Notes: generated from the sequence alone by a model not told the origin. DNA of 64,000 nucleotides from an uncultured Clostridia bacterium (GCA_934463115.1 CAKSIN010000005.1:40917-104916), one strand, 5' to 3'. Shown: positions 36,612 to 45,395, numbered from the stretch's first letter. Program-made: numbers and translations.

Positions 36612-36691
36612 AATAAGGTGTTTTTTTATTTTGCAGAAAACACACTTAATGTAAACGGATTTTAAGAAAATCCGGAATGGGGGATTTGATA

Positions 36692-38233
36692 ATGATAAAC
36701 ACATCTACTGTCTGCATTATGATAACCATTCTTGTGTACCTTATAGGAATGCTTATCATAGGCTTTCACTATGCAAAAAAGAATGAATCGTCGTCCGACT
36801 TTTATCTCGGCGGCAGAACGCTCGGACCGTTAGTAACGGCTATGAGTGCCGAAGCGTCCGATATGTCGAGTTACCTGCTCATGGGACTCCCGGGGCTTGC
36901 GTACCTCTCCGGTCTGGCGGATGTCGGCTGGACGGTAATCGGCCTCGGTGTGGGTACATACTTAAACTGGCTTTTCACGGCTAAGCGCCTGCGCAGATAC
37001 ACTCATGCAACAGGTTCGTTTACACTGCCGCAGTTTTTTTCAAAAAGATTCCGCGATGACAAATATATTCTTTCGGCCATTGCCGCAATTGTCATAATTA
37101 TATTTTTCATTCCGTATACCGCGTCGGGATTTGCCGCATGCGGAAAGCTCTTTTCTTCGCTTTTCGGAATGAACTACATGGCGGCAATGATTATTTCGGC
37201 TGTTGTAATCGTGGCATATACCACCGCAGGCGGATTCCTCGCGGCATCCATGACCGACTTTATCCAGAGCATAATCATGACGGCGGCAATACTTTTCGTT
37301 TTGGTATTCTCAACCGTTTCGGCAGGCGGAATAGACGCGGTTGCCGAAAATGCAAAGTCACTGCCGGGATATTTCTCGCTTACGTCAACATACAACGAAG
37401 TCAGCGGGAACGGCGAGCCGTATACACTTCTCCACATAATCACAACAGTATCGTGGGGACTCGGATATTTCGGAATGCCGCACATACTGCTTCGCTTTAT
37501 GGCTATTGATGACGAAAATAACCTTAAACTTTCACGCAGGGTTGCGTCAATATGGGTTGTAATTGCAATGTTCTTTGCAGTGGCAATCGGTGTTGTGGGC
37601 AGAGGCCTCAGCAACACAGGACTCATCACACAGCTCTCCGGAAACAACACGGAAACAATTATCGTCCGTGTGGCTGATTTGCTTTCGCACTACGGTGTCG
37701 TTCCGGCACTCATGGCAGGTCTTATCCTCTCCGGAATACTCGCAAGCACAATGTCTACCGCGGATTCGCAGCTTCTTGCGGCATCGTCGAGCGTGTCGGA
37801 AAATCTTCTGCGTGAAAAACTCGGTCTGAAAATATCGGAGAAAAAAAGCATGCTGGCGGCAAGAATCACCGTAATTATTATATCGGTGCTCGGCGTAATA
37901 ATCGCACGCAACCCGGACAGCTCGGTTTTCGGAATCGTATCGTTCGCATGGGCGGGATTTGGCGCAAGCTTCGGTCCTGTTGTAATATGCGCCCTGTTTT
38001 GGAAGAGAACAACCCTCGCCGGAGCGGTATCGGGTATGGTAGCCGGCGGCGCAACGGTGTTCATCTGGAAATACCTTGTTAAACCTATCGGCGGAGTGTT
38101 CGGAGTATATGAACTTTTGCCGGCATTTATCGTGGCAATCGCAGTTATATTTGTTGTGAGCCTTTGCACAAAAGAACCGGCAAAGGAAATTCAGGATGAA
38201 TTTGAACTTGTACGCTCAAATGCAGAACTCTAA
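36692..38233 (+). CDS. putP: Sodium/solute symporter (PutP-like, proline)
   Basis: This 513-residue member of the SSS family has about 13 hydrophobic segments. The start at 36692 follows GGGGGA by 8 nt; an in-frame ATG five codons earlier overlaps that site. Typical PutP stretches are FYLGGRTLGPLVTAMSAEASDMSSYLLMG near the N-terminus and ADSQLLAASSSVSENL in the sodium-binding core. It imports proline, or a related small solute, with sodium. The first member of the hairpin repeat family follows within 70 bp. Confidence 0.9.
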   Translation: MINTSTVCIMITILVYLIGMLIIGFHYAKKNESSSDFYLGGRTLGPLVTAMSAEASDMSSYLLMGLPGLAYLSGLADVGWTVIGLGVGTYLNWLFTAKRLRRYTHATGSFTLPQFFSKRFRDDKYILSAIAAIVIIIFFIPYTASGFAACGKLFSSLFGMNYMAAMIISAVVIVAYTTAGGFLAASMTDFIQSIIMTAAILFVLVFSTVSAGGIDAVAENAKSLPGYFSLTSTYNEVSGNGEPYTLLHIITTVSWGLGYFGMPHILLRFMAIDDENNLKLSRRVASIWVVIAMFFAVAIGVVGRGLSNTGLITQLSGNNTETIIVRVADLLSHYGVVPALMAGLILSGILASTMSTADSQLLAASSSVSENLLREKLGLKISEKKSMLAARITVIIISVLGVIIARNPDSSVFGIVSFAWAGFGASFGPVVICALFWKRTTLAGAVSGMVAGGATVFIWKYLVKPIGGVFGVYELLPAFIVAIAVIFVVSLCTKEPAKEIQDEFELVRSNAEL

Positions 38234-38299
38234 TTTTAATGCGGAATTCGGAATGCGTAATTAGGAATTATATTGTTCGCAAGCGACACATAGGTCGTT
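38234..38299 (+). repeat. Short repeat-like spacer after putP
   Basis: Contains the degenerate tandem pattern GGAATTCGGAATGCG / TAATTAGGAATTA, a kind of low-complexity sequence that often borders intergenic repeats. No gene seen. Confidence 0.3.
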
Positions 38300-38681
38300 T
38301 CGTCAGAATGCACTACGCTAATTCCGATTTTCCTTTACAGGAAAATCAGTCAACCACCAATCAGCACCAAGTAAACAAATCAGGTTTTCGCCGCGTAAAA
38401 TTTCCCCTCCGATGAATGATTTTGAGGTTGTGCAGAAGACGCGTTCACGAGCAAAATCATTCATAGCGCAAAATCGGCGGCACATATAATTTTTCCATTT
38501 TATGACGACGATTTTAGGAAAACGAGCCGCGATGATTTCGCGGCATTTTTCCGGCACGCAATGAATGATTTTGTAAGTGATTACAAGTCCCTGCACGTTC
38601 TCATTATCATGAGTCGGAGGGGAAATTTGCTGTACTCCCTCAGTCAGCTAACGCTGACAGCTCCCTCATGGAGGGAGCCAA
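38300..38681 (+). repeat. Hairpin repeat element, copy 1 (exact duplicate of copy 3)
   Basis: This 382-bp non-coding unit recurs base for base at 38906-39287. Visible modules in order are a CAGCACCAAG block, a GAAAATT/CCCCTCCG-type block, stem P1 (arms near 38470-38482 and 38503-38515), stem P2 GCCGCGA/TCGCGGC (38526-38532 / 38538-38544), a GTTCTCA...CATGAG block, and two adjacent hairpins P3 GTCAGC/GCTGAC and P4 CTCCCT/AGGGAG at the end. Confidence 0.85.
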
Positions 38682-38905
38682 ATAGTGGTCATTTTCAAAC
38701 GATTGTGGTTACAAACGGCGCAATAGTTTAGTTTACCACTAATCAACTACAAGTAAACTAACTTCCTTGCGGTGGAAAATTGCCCCTCCGGCGAGCGGCA
38801 TTGAGGTTGCGCGGATGACACAATTAACGAAAAAATCAACCATAGCGCAAAATCGTCAACACACATAATCCTTTTTCCTATTGTGCTGACGATTTTAGAC
38901 AAACG
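38682..38905 (+). repeat. Hairpin repeat element, copy 2 (diverged, 3' half missing)
   Basis: It shares the CAAGTAAACTAA and CCCCTCCGGCGA blocks and P1 (14 of 15 pairs around 38842-38890), but stops before P2 and joins directly to copy 3. It looks like a partial copy caught between the two exact duplicates. Confidence 0.65.
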
Positions 38906-39287
38906 TCGTCAGAATGCACTACGCTAATTCCGATTTTCCTTTACAGGAAAATCAGTCAACCACCAATCAGCACCAAGTAAACAAATCAGGTTTTCGCCGC
39001 GTAAAATTTCCCCTCCGATGAATGATTTTGAGGTTGTGCAGAAGACGCGTTCACGAGCAAAATCATTCATAGCGCAAAATCGGCGGCACATATAATTTTT
39101 CCATTTTATGACGACGATTTTAGGAAAACGAGCCGCGATGATTTCGCGGCATTTTTCCGGCACGCAATGAATGATTTTGTAAGTGATTACAAGTCCCTGC
39201 ACGTTCTCATTATCATGAGTCGGAGGGGAAATTTGCTGTACTCCCTCAGTCAGCTAACGCTGACAGCTCCCTCATGGAGGGAGCCAA
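38906..39287 (+). repeat. Hairpin repeat element, copy 3 (exact duplicate of copy 1)
   Basis: Identical to 38300-38681 at an offset of 606 bp over 382 bp by reading; flanks differ immediately outside. The perfect identity implies recent duplication or gene conversion. Confidence 0.85.
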
Positions 39288-39640
39288 GGATAAGCGTCAC
39301 CTATCGCAGCCAGCTCCCTCTGAGATGGAGCCATTTATTTTCCCACCAATCAGCACCAAGCAAACTAACCGGATTTTGGTCTCCGAAAATTCCCTTTCCG
39401 CCGAGCGACCTTGAAAGCGAGCAGTTGACACAATCAGCGAAGAAAATTAATTGTAGCGCAAAATCGGCATTGCAGGCAATCTCTTTTCATATTGCAATGC
39501 CGATTTTAGCCAAACTGCGGCGCGATGATTTCGCGCCCTTTTGGCGGCGCGTTTCAATTAATTTTCAAGCTGTTTTTGTGTCCTGCAAGATTTCACAGCA
39601 GTGAGGCGGACTGGGAATTTGATTCCTTTGTCTCACAATA
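39288..39640 (+). repeat. Hairpin repeat element, copy 4, running into the pyrI 3' end
   Basis: It has the CAGCACCAAG block, P1 with 15 perfect pairs (AAAATCGGCATTGCA and its complement, ~39460-39509), P2 GGCGCGA/TCGCGCC (39519-39525 / 39531-39537), then GTGTCCTGCAAG and TCACAGCAGTGAGGCGGA. The last part lies inside the pyrI reading frame from its stop at 39593 up to about 39630. Confidence 0.75.
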
Positions 39641-40033
39641 CATACACCTATATTCGCGGCTGCTGTCATCGGACAGCACAAAAATCTGCGGTATTTCCTG
39701 TTCGGTGGTTGTTATGCAGCGCGGATTTTTGCAGTGAATAACATTAACTATTTTCTTTGGCAGCTCAAGGTGCTTTTTTTCGAACAGCTTGCCGCCGCGT
39801 ATGATATTAACCGTGATGTCGGGATCAATATATCCGATTATGTCAAGATCGGGGTTGATATCCCCCGCTATTTTTATAATATCCTTTTTGCCCATTTTTT
39901 TGCTGGGCGCGTTTTTGATTATTGCCACCTGGCAATCGAGCCTCTCCAGGTTCATGTACCTGTACAGCTCCATTGATTTTCCGGCTTTGATATGGTCAAT
40001 AACCACACCGTCGTTTATTGAATCTATTGTCAT
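39593..40033 (-). CDS. pyrI: Aspartate carbamoyltransferase regulatory subunit
   Basis: This 146-residue protein binds nucleotides and gives allosteric control to PyrB. The N-terminal allosteric domain contains GVVIDHIKAGK. The C-terminal zinc domain has CKNPRC and CMYC, the four expected cysteines. GGAGGTG sits before the ATG inside the end of pyrB. The last ~11 residues (ESNSQSASLL) are encoded by DNA matching the 3' end of the hairpin repeat family, so this tail was probably acquired when the repeat landed there. It is the last gene of the pyr operon. Confidence 0.95.
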   Translation of the reverse strand: MTIDSINDGVVIDHIKAGKSMELYRYMNLERLDCQVAIIKNAPSKKMGKKDIIKIAGDINPDLDIIGYIDPDITVNIIRGGKLFEKKHLELPKKIVNVIHCKNPRCITTTEQEIPQIFVLSDDSSREYRCMYCETKESNSQSASLL

Positions 40034-40034
40034 T

Positions 40035-40949
40035 TTATTCCACCTCCAGCAGTTTTAGTATCAGCGCCATACGAATGTATTTGCCGTATTTTGCCTGTTT
40101 GAAATAGCACGCGCGCGGATCGGAATCCACATCGGTGGAAATTTCGTTTACACGCGGCAGCGGATGCATTATTATCATATCGCTTTTTGCCGCTCTGAGC
40201 TTGTCCGCCGTGAGGATATAGCTGTCGCGCAGGCGGAGGTAATCCTCTTCGTTGAAAAATCTTTCGCGCTGAACACGCGTCATGTATATTATATCGAGTG
40301 AATCCATAACGCCGTCGAGAGAGGTTGTCTGCGTGTATTCGATACCGTTCTTTTTTACATACTTATTCTTAACATAACTGGGAAGTTTGAGTTCCTCCGG
40401 CGAAATAAACACAAACTTTATTCCGCTGTAGCGCGAGAGCGCCGCAACAAGCGAGTGAACCGTTCTGCCGAATTTGAGGTCTCCGCAAAATCCCACGGTG
40501 AGGTTGTCCAGCCTGCCCTTTTCGAGCCTGATTGTCAAAAGGTCTGTCAGAGTCTGTGTTGGGTGGTTGTGTCCGCCGTCACCGGCATTTATTATCGGAA
40601 CATCGGATTTTTGCACAGCAACCACCGGTGCCCCCTCTTTCGGATGGCGCATGGCAATTATGTCGGCATATCCGCCCACAACCGCCACCGTGTCCGACAC
40701 ACTCTCGCCCTTTGTCGCCGAGCTGGACGAGCTGTCCGAAAATCCGAGCACATTGCCGCCAAGCTCCATCATAGCGGCTTCAAAACTCAGCCTTGTGCGC
40801 GTGGACGGCTCAAAAAACAACGTTGCGAGTTTTTTGTATCTGCATTTTTCGCGGTAATTTTCCGGGTGAGCAATAATGTCTGTTGCCTTTTCTATCAGAG
40901 CGTCTATCTCCGAAACATCAAGCTCCATAATATCTATAAGATTCCTCAT
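40035..40949 (-). CDS. pyrB: Aspartate carbamoyltransferase catalytic subunit
   Basis: This 304-residue enzyme joins carbamoyl phosphate and aspartate, the first committed step of pyrimidine synthesis. The carbamoyl-phosphate motif FEPSTRTRLSFEAA and the aspartate-side blocks HPTQTLTDLLT and HPLPRVNEIS are intact. The ATG overlaps the pyrE stop by ATGA. It works with PyrI encoded just downstream, giving the allosteric enterobacterial-type holoenzyme. Confidence 0.97.
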   Translation of the reverse strand: MRNLIDIMELDVSEIDALIEKATDIIAHPENYREKCRYKKLATLFFEPSTRTRLSFEAAMMELGGNVLGFSDSSSSSATKGESVSDTVAVVGGYADIIAMRHPKEGAPVVAVQKSDVPIINAGDGGHNHPTQTLTDLLTIRLEKGRLDNLTVGFCGDLKFGRTVHSLVAALSRYSGIKFVFISPEELKLPSYVKNKYVKKNGIEYTQTTSLDGVMDSLDIIYMTRVQRERFFNEEDYLRLRDSYILTADKLRAAKSDMIIMHPLPRVNEISTDVDSDPRACYFKQAKYGKYIRMALILKLLEVE

Positions 40950-41590
40950 GCATTGCCTCCTATCCAGCTTTCGTCGGAGGGATTGTTGCGAAATGCAATG
41001 AGTCTCCGAACGTCGCTTTCCTCTATATATCCCGTTTCGGCAGCGGTGTGAACAACGGTATCAAAATCGGTGAGACTGATATTTTTAACATTTGCCTCTG
41101 CCAGTCTGTCGATACCTTTCTTCATCCCGTAGGTGAATATCGAAGCGATTCCGATAACCTCCGCGCCTGCTTCGCGCAGCGCCTCCACAACGTCTATAAC
41201 GCTGCCGCCCGTGGATATTAAATCCTCAACCACAACAACTTTTTGCCCTTTTTCGAGCTTGCCCTCTATTCTGTTTTGTCTGCCGTGGTCTTTTGACGAC
41301 GAACGGACATACCCCATCGGCAGACCGAGTATGTGCGCCGTTATTGCCGCGTGAGCTATCCCGGCGGTGGATGTTCCCATGATAACCTCGCACTGCGGAT
41401 ATTCGTTTTTGATAACCTCCGCAAGCGCGTTTTCAACATCCGTGCGCACATTCGGCGCAGTGAGCGTCAAACGGTTGTCGCAGTATATGGGACTTTTGAT
41501 TCCGCTTGCCCATGTAAACGGTTCGTTCGGGCGCAGGAAAACCGCCCCGATTGAAAGCAAATCCTTTGCTATAAGTCTGTTTGTCATCAT
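40946..41590 (-). CDS. pyrE: Orotate phosphoribosyltransferase
   Basis: This 214-residue enzyme attaches orotate to PRPP to give OMP. The PRPP-binding loop VVVVEDLISTGGSV is clear, and FTWASGIKSPIYCDNR is the usual N-terminal orotate-site block. It overlaps pyrF by 4 nt upstream and pyrB by 4 nt downstream. Confidence 0.97.
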   Translation of the reverse strand: MMTNRLIAKDLLSIGAVFLRPNEPFTWASGIKSPIYCDNRLTLTAPNVRTDVENALAEVIKNEYPQCEVIMGTSTAGIAHAAITAHILGLPMGYVRSSSKDHGRQNRIEGKLEKGQKVVVVEDLISTGGSVIDVVEALREAGAEVIGIASIFTYGMKKGIDRLAEANVKNISLTDFDTVVHTAAETGYIEESDVRRLIAFRNNPSDESWIGGNA

Positions 41591-42294
41591 TCGTTACCTC
41601 CCAAAAATTCTTTTACACATCTGCTGTATGCCTCGGCAGGGTTTTTAGCTGCGGTTATCGGTCTGCCGACCACTATGTAGTCCGAGCCGATTTCTCTTGC
41701 CTTTGCCGGCGTTGTTACGCGCACCTGATCGCCCACATCGGAATCGGCAAAGCGTATTCCGGGTGTAACGGTCAAAAAGTCATTTCCGCATGCGCTGTGA
41801 ACCCTTTGCGCCTCCAGCGGCGAACACACAACACCGTCCAGCCCGGCGAGCTTTGCGTTTTCGGCATAGCTCATCACAACCTCGTCTATCGGTCTGTCTA
41901 TGAGCAGCTCCGAGCGCATGCGCTCCTCGCTCGTGGAGGTGAGCTGAGTTACCGCAATGAGCAGCGGACGGCTCCCGTCTGCACGGGTGAGCCCCTCGAG
42001 AGCCGCCTCCATCATGGCGCGTGTGCCGAACGCATGCAAGTTGCACATATCAACATCAAGCTCCGAGAGCACTCTCATGGATTTTTTTACCGTGTTCGGT
42101 ATGTCGCACAGCTTTAAATCCAAAAATATCCTGTGTCCGCGCTCCTTGATATACCTCACTATATCCGGCCCGAGCGAATAAAACAGCTCCATGCCTATTT
42201 TGATATACGGCTTTTCCGCCGTGAATTTGTCCAAAAACCCGACAACTTCTTCTCTTGTGCCAAAATCGCACGCTATAATTACATCCTTTGCCAT
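41587..42294 (-). CDS. pyrF: Orotidine 5'-phosphate decarboxylase
   Basis: This 235-residue TIM-barrel enzyme makes UMP. The catalytic motif FLDLKLCDIPNTV has the invariant D-x-K-x-x-D set. The phosphate-binding end is VTPGIRFADSD and DYIVVGRPIT. One base overlaps pyrD at its start (42294), and it overlaps pyrE by 4 nt. Confidence 0.97.
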   Translation of the reverse strand: MAKDVIIACDFGTREEVVGFLDKFTAEKPYIKIGMELFYSLGPDIVRYIKERGHRIFLDLKLCDIPNTVKKSMRVLSELDVDMCNLHAFGTRAMMEAALEGLTRADGSRPLLIAVTQLTSTSEERMRSELLIDRPIDEVVMSYAENAKLAGLDGVVCSPLEAQRVHSACGNDFLTVTPGIRFADSDVGDQVRVTTPAKAREIGSDYIVVGRPITAAKNPAEAYSRCVKEFLGGNE

Positions 42295-43205
42295 CAGTGG
42301 GCACCTCCCGTTATTTCACTTAAATTCTGTATTCCGTATTTGTTCATTACCTCCGGCAGATTTTGCACAATATCTCTGCAAACATACGGTTCAACAAGAT
42401 TCTGCGCACCTATCTGAACCGCCGACGCACCGGCAAGCATCATCTCTATAACATCCTCGGCACAGGACACACCGCCCATACCGATTATGGGGATTTTTAC
42501 CGCGTCATACACGCGATACACCATAGACACCGCCGCGGGGAATATTGCCCTCCCGGAAAATCCGCCCGATTTGTTTGCGATAACGGGTTTTCGCGTTTTG
42601 AGGTCTATGCGCATTCCCATGAGCGTGTTTATCATGCTTATTCCGTCGGCTCCCGCCTGTTCGCATGCCTTGGCTATTTCGGTTATATCCGTAACATTCG
42701 GCGAGAGCTTCATAAACACCGGTTTATCGGTTACGGATTTTACCGCGCGTGTGATTTCCGCTGCGCTGTCCGCGTCGGTTCCAAAGCTCATACCGCCGTT
42801 GTGAACATTGGGGCAGCTGATGTTTACCTCGATTATCTCCACCTGTTTTTCGCCGTTGATTTTTTCGCAGCAATACATGTATTCATCTGCCGAAAATCCG
42901 CTTATATTGGCTATTATAGGCTTGGAAAAGCAGCTGCGGAGCTTCGGAAGTTCCTCCGATATCACCTTTTCTATGCCGGGGTTCTGCAGCCCGACAGAGT
43001 TAATCATTCCCTCGCGGCATTCGGCAATTCTCGGAAGCGGATTTCCGAACCGCGCCTCTTTGGTGGTGCCCTTAAACGACAGCGAACCGAGAATATTGAT
43101 ATCATACAGCTCGGCAAACTCGTATCCGAATCCGAATGTTCCGCTTGCCGGGATTATCGGATTGTCCAAATGCACACCGCACAATTTTACGCTTGTATCT
43201 ACCAT
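42294..43205 (-). CDS. pyrD: Dihydroorotate dehydrogenase B, catalytic subunit
   Basis: This 303-residue class 1B FMN enzyme oxidises dihydroorotate with NAD through its partner PyrK, encoded immediately upstream. Motifs are NPIIPASGTFGFG, NISCPNVHNGG, FMKLSPNVTDI and the FMN phosphate site GMGGVSCAEDVIEMMLAGA. It overlaps the pyrK end by 7 nt. Confidence 0.97.
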   Translation of the reverse strand: MVDTSVKLCGVHLDNPIIPASGTFGFGYEFAELYDINILGSLSFKGTTKEARFGNPLPRIAECREGMINSVGLQNPGIEKVISEELPKLRSCFSKPIIANISGFSADEYMYCCEKINGEKQVEIIEVNISCPNVHNGGMSFGTDADSAAEITRAVKSVTDKPVFMKLSPNVTDITEIAKACEQAGADGISMINTLMGMRIDLKTRKPVIANKSGGFSGRAIFPAAVSMVYRVYDAVKIPIIGMGGVSCAEDVIEMMLAGASAVQIGAQNLVEPYVCRDIVQNLPEVMNKYGIQNLSEITGGAH

Positions 43206-43933
43206 ATTATCTCCTCCCTTTCAAGCACCGGGCCGTCCCGGCAGATTCTTTTGTTACCGTATTTTGTCTTGCAGCTGCAGCCCATGCATGCCCCGAATCC
43301 ACAGCCCATTCTTTCTTCAAAACTGAACTGCCCGCTTGTGCCGACAACCGAATCAACCGCGCGCAGCATTGCCTCGGGGCCGCATGTGTAAAAATAGCTG
43401 CAGCCGTCATACCTTTTTATGTAATCCGTCACAAATCCGCGTTCGCCGTAACTTCCGTCGGCAACAGCCACGGTTACATCGGCGCCGAGCGCTCTGAACT
43501 CGTTTTCGTAGAACACATCGGCCGCCGTGTTGAATCCGAGGATGGCGCTCACGCTCTTTCCCTGCGAAACAAGCTTTTTGCACAGGTTGTACAATGGCGG
43601 AACACCCACACCGCCGCCGATGAGCAGCGGTGAATCGCCGCTTTTTTCGGTGTTGTATCCGTTACCGAGCCCGGTGAGGATGTCGAGTTTTTCGCCGCAT
43701 GCCAACTGGCTCATTTTTTCGGTGCCGCCGCCCACCGTTTTGTAAACGAGGGTGAGCGAGCCGTCCGCATAGTCGCAGACCGATATCGGTCTGCGCAAAA
43801 AGAAGCCCTCCAGTCTGATATTTACAAACTGCCCCGGGGCAGTTATCGCCGAGGTGTCGCCGACAAGCTTTATTTCATAAACGCTGTTTGCGATTTTCCT
43901 GTTGCCGATGATTTCAAAAATGCCCTGTTTCAT
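43199..43933 (-). CDS. pyrK: Dihydroorotate dehydrogenase B, electron-transfer subunit
   Basis: This 244-residue FAD and 2Fe-2S protein passes electrons from PyrD to NAD. It has the ferredoxin-reductase-like FAD site RRPISVCDY, the NAD-side LIGGGVGVPPLYNL, and the iron-sulfur cysteines in CGFGACMGCSC with a further C in RICRDGP. It overlaps pyrC by 4 nt upstream. Confidence 0.97.
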   Translation of the reverse strand: MKQGIFEIIGNRKIANSVYEIKLVGDTSAITAPGQFVNIRLEGFFLRRPISVCDYADGSLTLVYKTVGGGTEKMSQLACGEKLDILTGLGNGYNTEKSGDSPLLIGGGVGVPPLYNLCKKLVSQGKSVSAILGFNTAADVFYENEFRALGADVTVAVADGSYGERGFVTDYIKRYDGCSYFYTCGPEAMLRAVDSVVGTSGQFSFEERMGCGFGACMGCSCKTKYGNKRICRDGPVLEREEIIW

Positions 43934-45189
43934 TCTTCATCCCTCCACACAATTTTTCCGCCGCACACGGTCATAACGCACCGCCCGTACACATTCATGC
44001 CCTCAAATGGGGTACTCCTGCCCTTTGACAAAAATTCCGATGAATCTATGCGGTATCCGCGGTTTAGGTTAAACACGGTAAAATCCACCTTTTTGCCCTT
44101 TTGCAGCACTCCGCCGACTCCAAACCTTTTGCGCGGGTTCTCATTCATGGCGCGCACCAGGCAGTCGAGCGTTATTTTTCCGCTGCGGACGAGGCAGGTA
44201 TACAGCACGGGAAACGCCGTCTCCAGCCCGACTATGCCGTTCAGGCTGTTTTGTATTCCACCCGATTTTTCCTCCGCGCTGTGCGGCGCGTGGTCTGTGG
44301 CTATGATATCCACAGTGCCGTCGCGCAGTGCACCGATAAGCGCCTCGCGGTCTTCCGCCGAGCGTATCGGTGGATTCATGCGGAAGTTGCCGCTGTTTTG
44401 CATTTCGCTGTCGCTCAGCACAAGATAGTGCGGCGCTGTTTCGCATGTTACATCTATTCCCTTTTGTTTTGCTCTGCGTATAATCTCCACGCTCTCTTTT
44501 GCCGACATATGGCACACATGATAAGCGCATCCCGTTTCCTCCGCCATTTTGACATCGCGCGCTATGGGCTTGTATTCGCTCTCGGAGGATATTGTGCCCA
44601 GGGAATTTTTCTTTGCAAATTCGCCGTCGTGAACACATCCGCCGCAAAGGAGCGATTCGTCCTCGCAATGAGCCGAGATAACCTTACCGAGGCGCGCCGC
44701 ATTTTCCATTGCACGGCGCATAACCTCCTCCGACTGCACACCGCGCCCGTCATCGGAAAACCCTGCAACATACGGTGCAAGGGAGTCCATATCCGATATT
44801 TCGCGCCCGTCCTCGTTTTTTGTTATCGAACCGAACGGAACAATGTCTATAACCGAATCTCTCTTTATAATCTCCGTCTGCACCGCGAGGTTTTCGGCGC
44901 AATCGGGAACAGGATTTAAATTCGGCATGGTGCACACCGCGGTAAACCCTCCGCGTGCCGCAGCGCGGCTTGCACAGTAAATCGTTTCCTTATACGAAAA
45001 ACCCGGTTCGCGAAAGTGAACATGCACATCCGCAAAACCGGGAAAAACACTCATGCCGTCGAGTCGGACAACTTCGTCTGCCGCCGTCTCCGAAATATCG
45101 GCGCTTATATCAATTATAACAGAGCCGGATGTTAATATATCCGACTTTCCAAATCCGTATACATCTGCATTTTTATACAAAATCTTCAC
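43930..45189 (-). CDS. pyrC: Dihydroorotase
   Basis: The 419 residues start at the GTG at 45189, preceded by GGAGAGG at 8 nt; the frame continues 46 codons further but across the attenuator, so the longer start is wrong. Metal-binding HVHFREPG, the HCED and HVCHMSAKES blocks and ATDHAPHSAEEK are the class I (amidohydrolase) markers. It cyclises carbamoyl aspartate. It is the first gene of the operon pyrC-K-D-F-E-B-I; carAB and pyrR are not in the window. Confidence 0.97.
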   Translation of the reverse strand: MKILYKNADVYGFGKSDILTSGSVIIDISADISETAADEVVRLDGMSVFPGFADVHVHFREPGFSYKETIYCASRAAARGGFTAVCTMPNLNPVPDCAENLAVQTEIIKRDSVIDIVPFGSITKNEDGREISDMDSLAPYVAGFSDDGRGVQSEEVMRRAMENAARLGKVISAHCEDESLLCGGCVHDGEFAKKNSLGTISSESEYKPIARDVKMAEETGCAYHVCHMSAKESVEIIRRAKQKGIDVTCETAPHYLVLSDSEMQNSGNFRMNPPIRSAEDREALIGALRDGTVDIIATDHAPHSAEEKSGGIQNSLNGIVGLETAFPVLYTCLVRSGKITLDCLVRAMNENPRKRFGVGGVLQKGKKVDFTVFNLNRGYRIDSSEFLSKGRSTPFEGMNVYGRCVMTVCGGKIVWRDEE

Positions 45190-45211
45190 AGCAAAATCCT
45201 CTCCGACGCCG

Positions 45212-45239
45212 AAAAAAATCCCCTGCCGAGAGACAGGGG
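45212..45239 (-). terminator. Attenuator terminator of the pyr operon
   Basis: The arms CCCCTG/CAGGGG (45239-45234 and 45225-45220) are followed by ATTTTTTT, 23 nt before the pyrC start. It is a leader terminator, since the operon lies downstream. Confidence 0.85.
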
Positions 45240-45302
45240 TAAAATACACACAGCAATGCGCCGGCAAACTGCCGACCGCGAATAATATATTAACGTTATG
45301 TG

Positions 45303-45338
45303 AATCTTGCCGGCATCTCTGTACCAAACTTAAAGATT
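45303..45338 (-). promoter_or_regulatory. Candidate PyrR-binding loop
   Basis: The core GGTACAGAGATGCC (45325-45312) forms a 4-bp upper stem capped by the hexaloop CAGAGA, matching the CNGNGA loop of PyrR-binding RNAs. A 6-bp lower stem AATCTT/AAGATT closes it. It begins at about the predicted transcription start. PyrR bound to UMP would favour the downstream terminator. Confidence 0.6.
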
Positions 45339-45344
45339 ACATAT

Positions 45345-45373
45345 ATAATAACATGTAATATTTGATTTGTCAA
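45345..45373 (-). promoter_or_regulatory. Promoter of the pyr operon
   Basis: TTGACA (45373-45368), 17 nt, TATTAT (45350-45345); strong match, with a ~150-nt leader before pyrC. Confidence 0.75.
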
Positions 45374-45395
45374 TCCGTTTTTGCAAATTTTCCTA

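Noticed and set aside
38318..38596. 92-residue minus-strand frame repeated identically at 38924-39202
   Set aside because: It lies wholly inside the hairpin repeat, has no ribosome binding site, and its duplication is explained by the DNA repeat; other copies of the repeat do not keep the frame.
42363..43391. 342-codon open frame antisense to pyrD/pyrK
   Set aside because: The opposite strand carries an unmistakable pyrD-pyrK pair; the antisense frame has no motif or ribosome binding site.
45190..45327. N-terminal extension of pyrC
   Set aside because: It would translate the attenuator terminator; the GTG at 45189 has GGAGAGG and gives a normal-length dihydroorotase.
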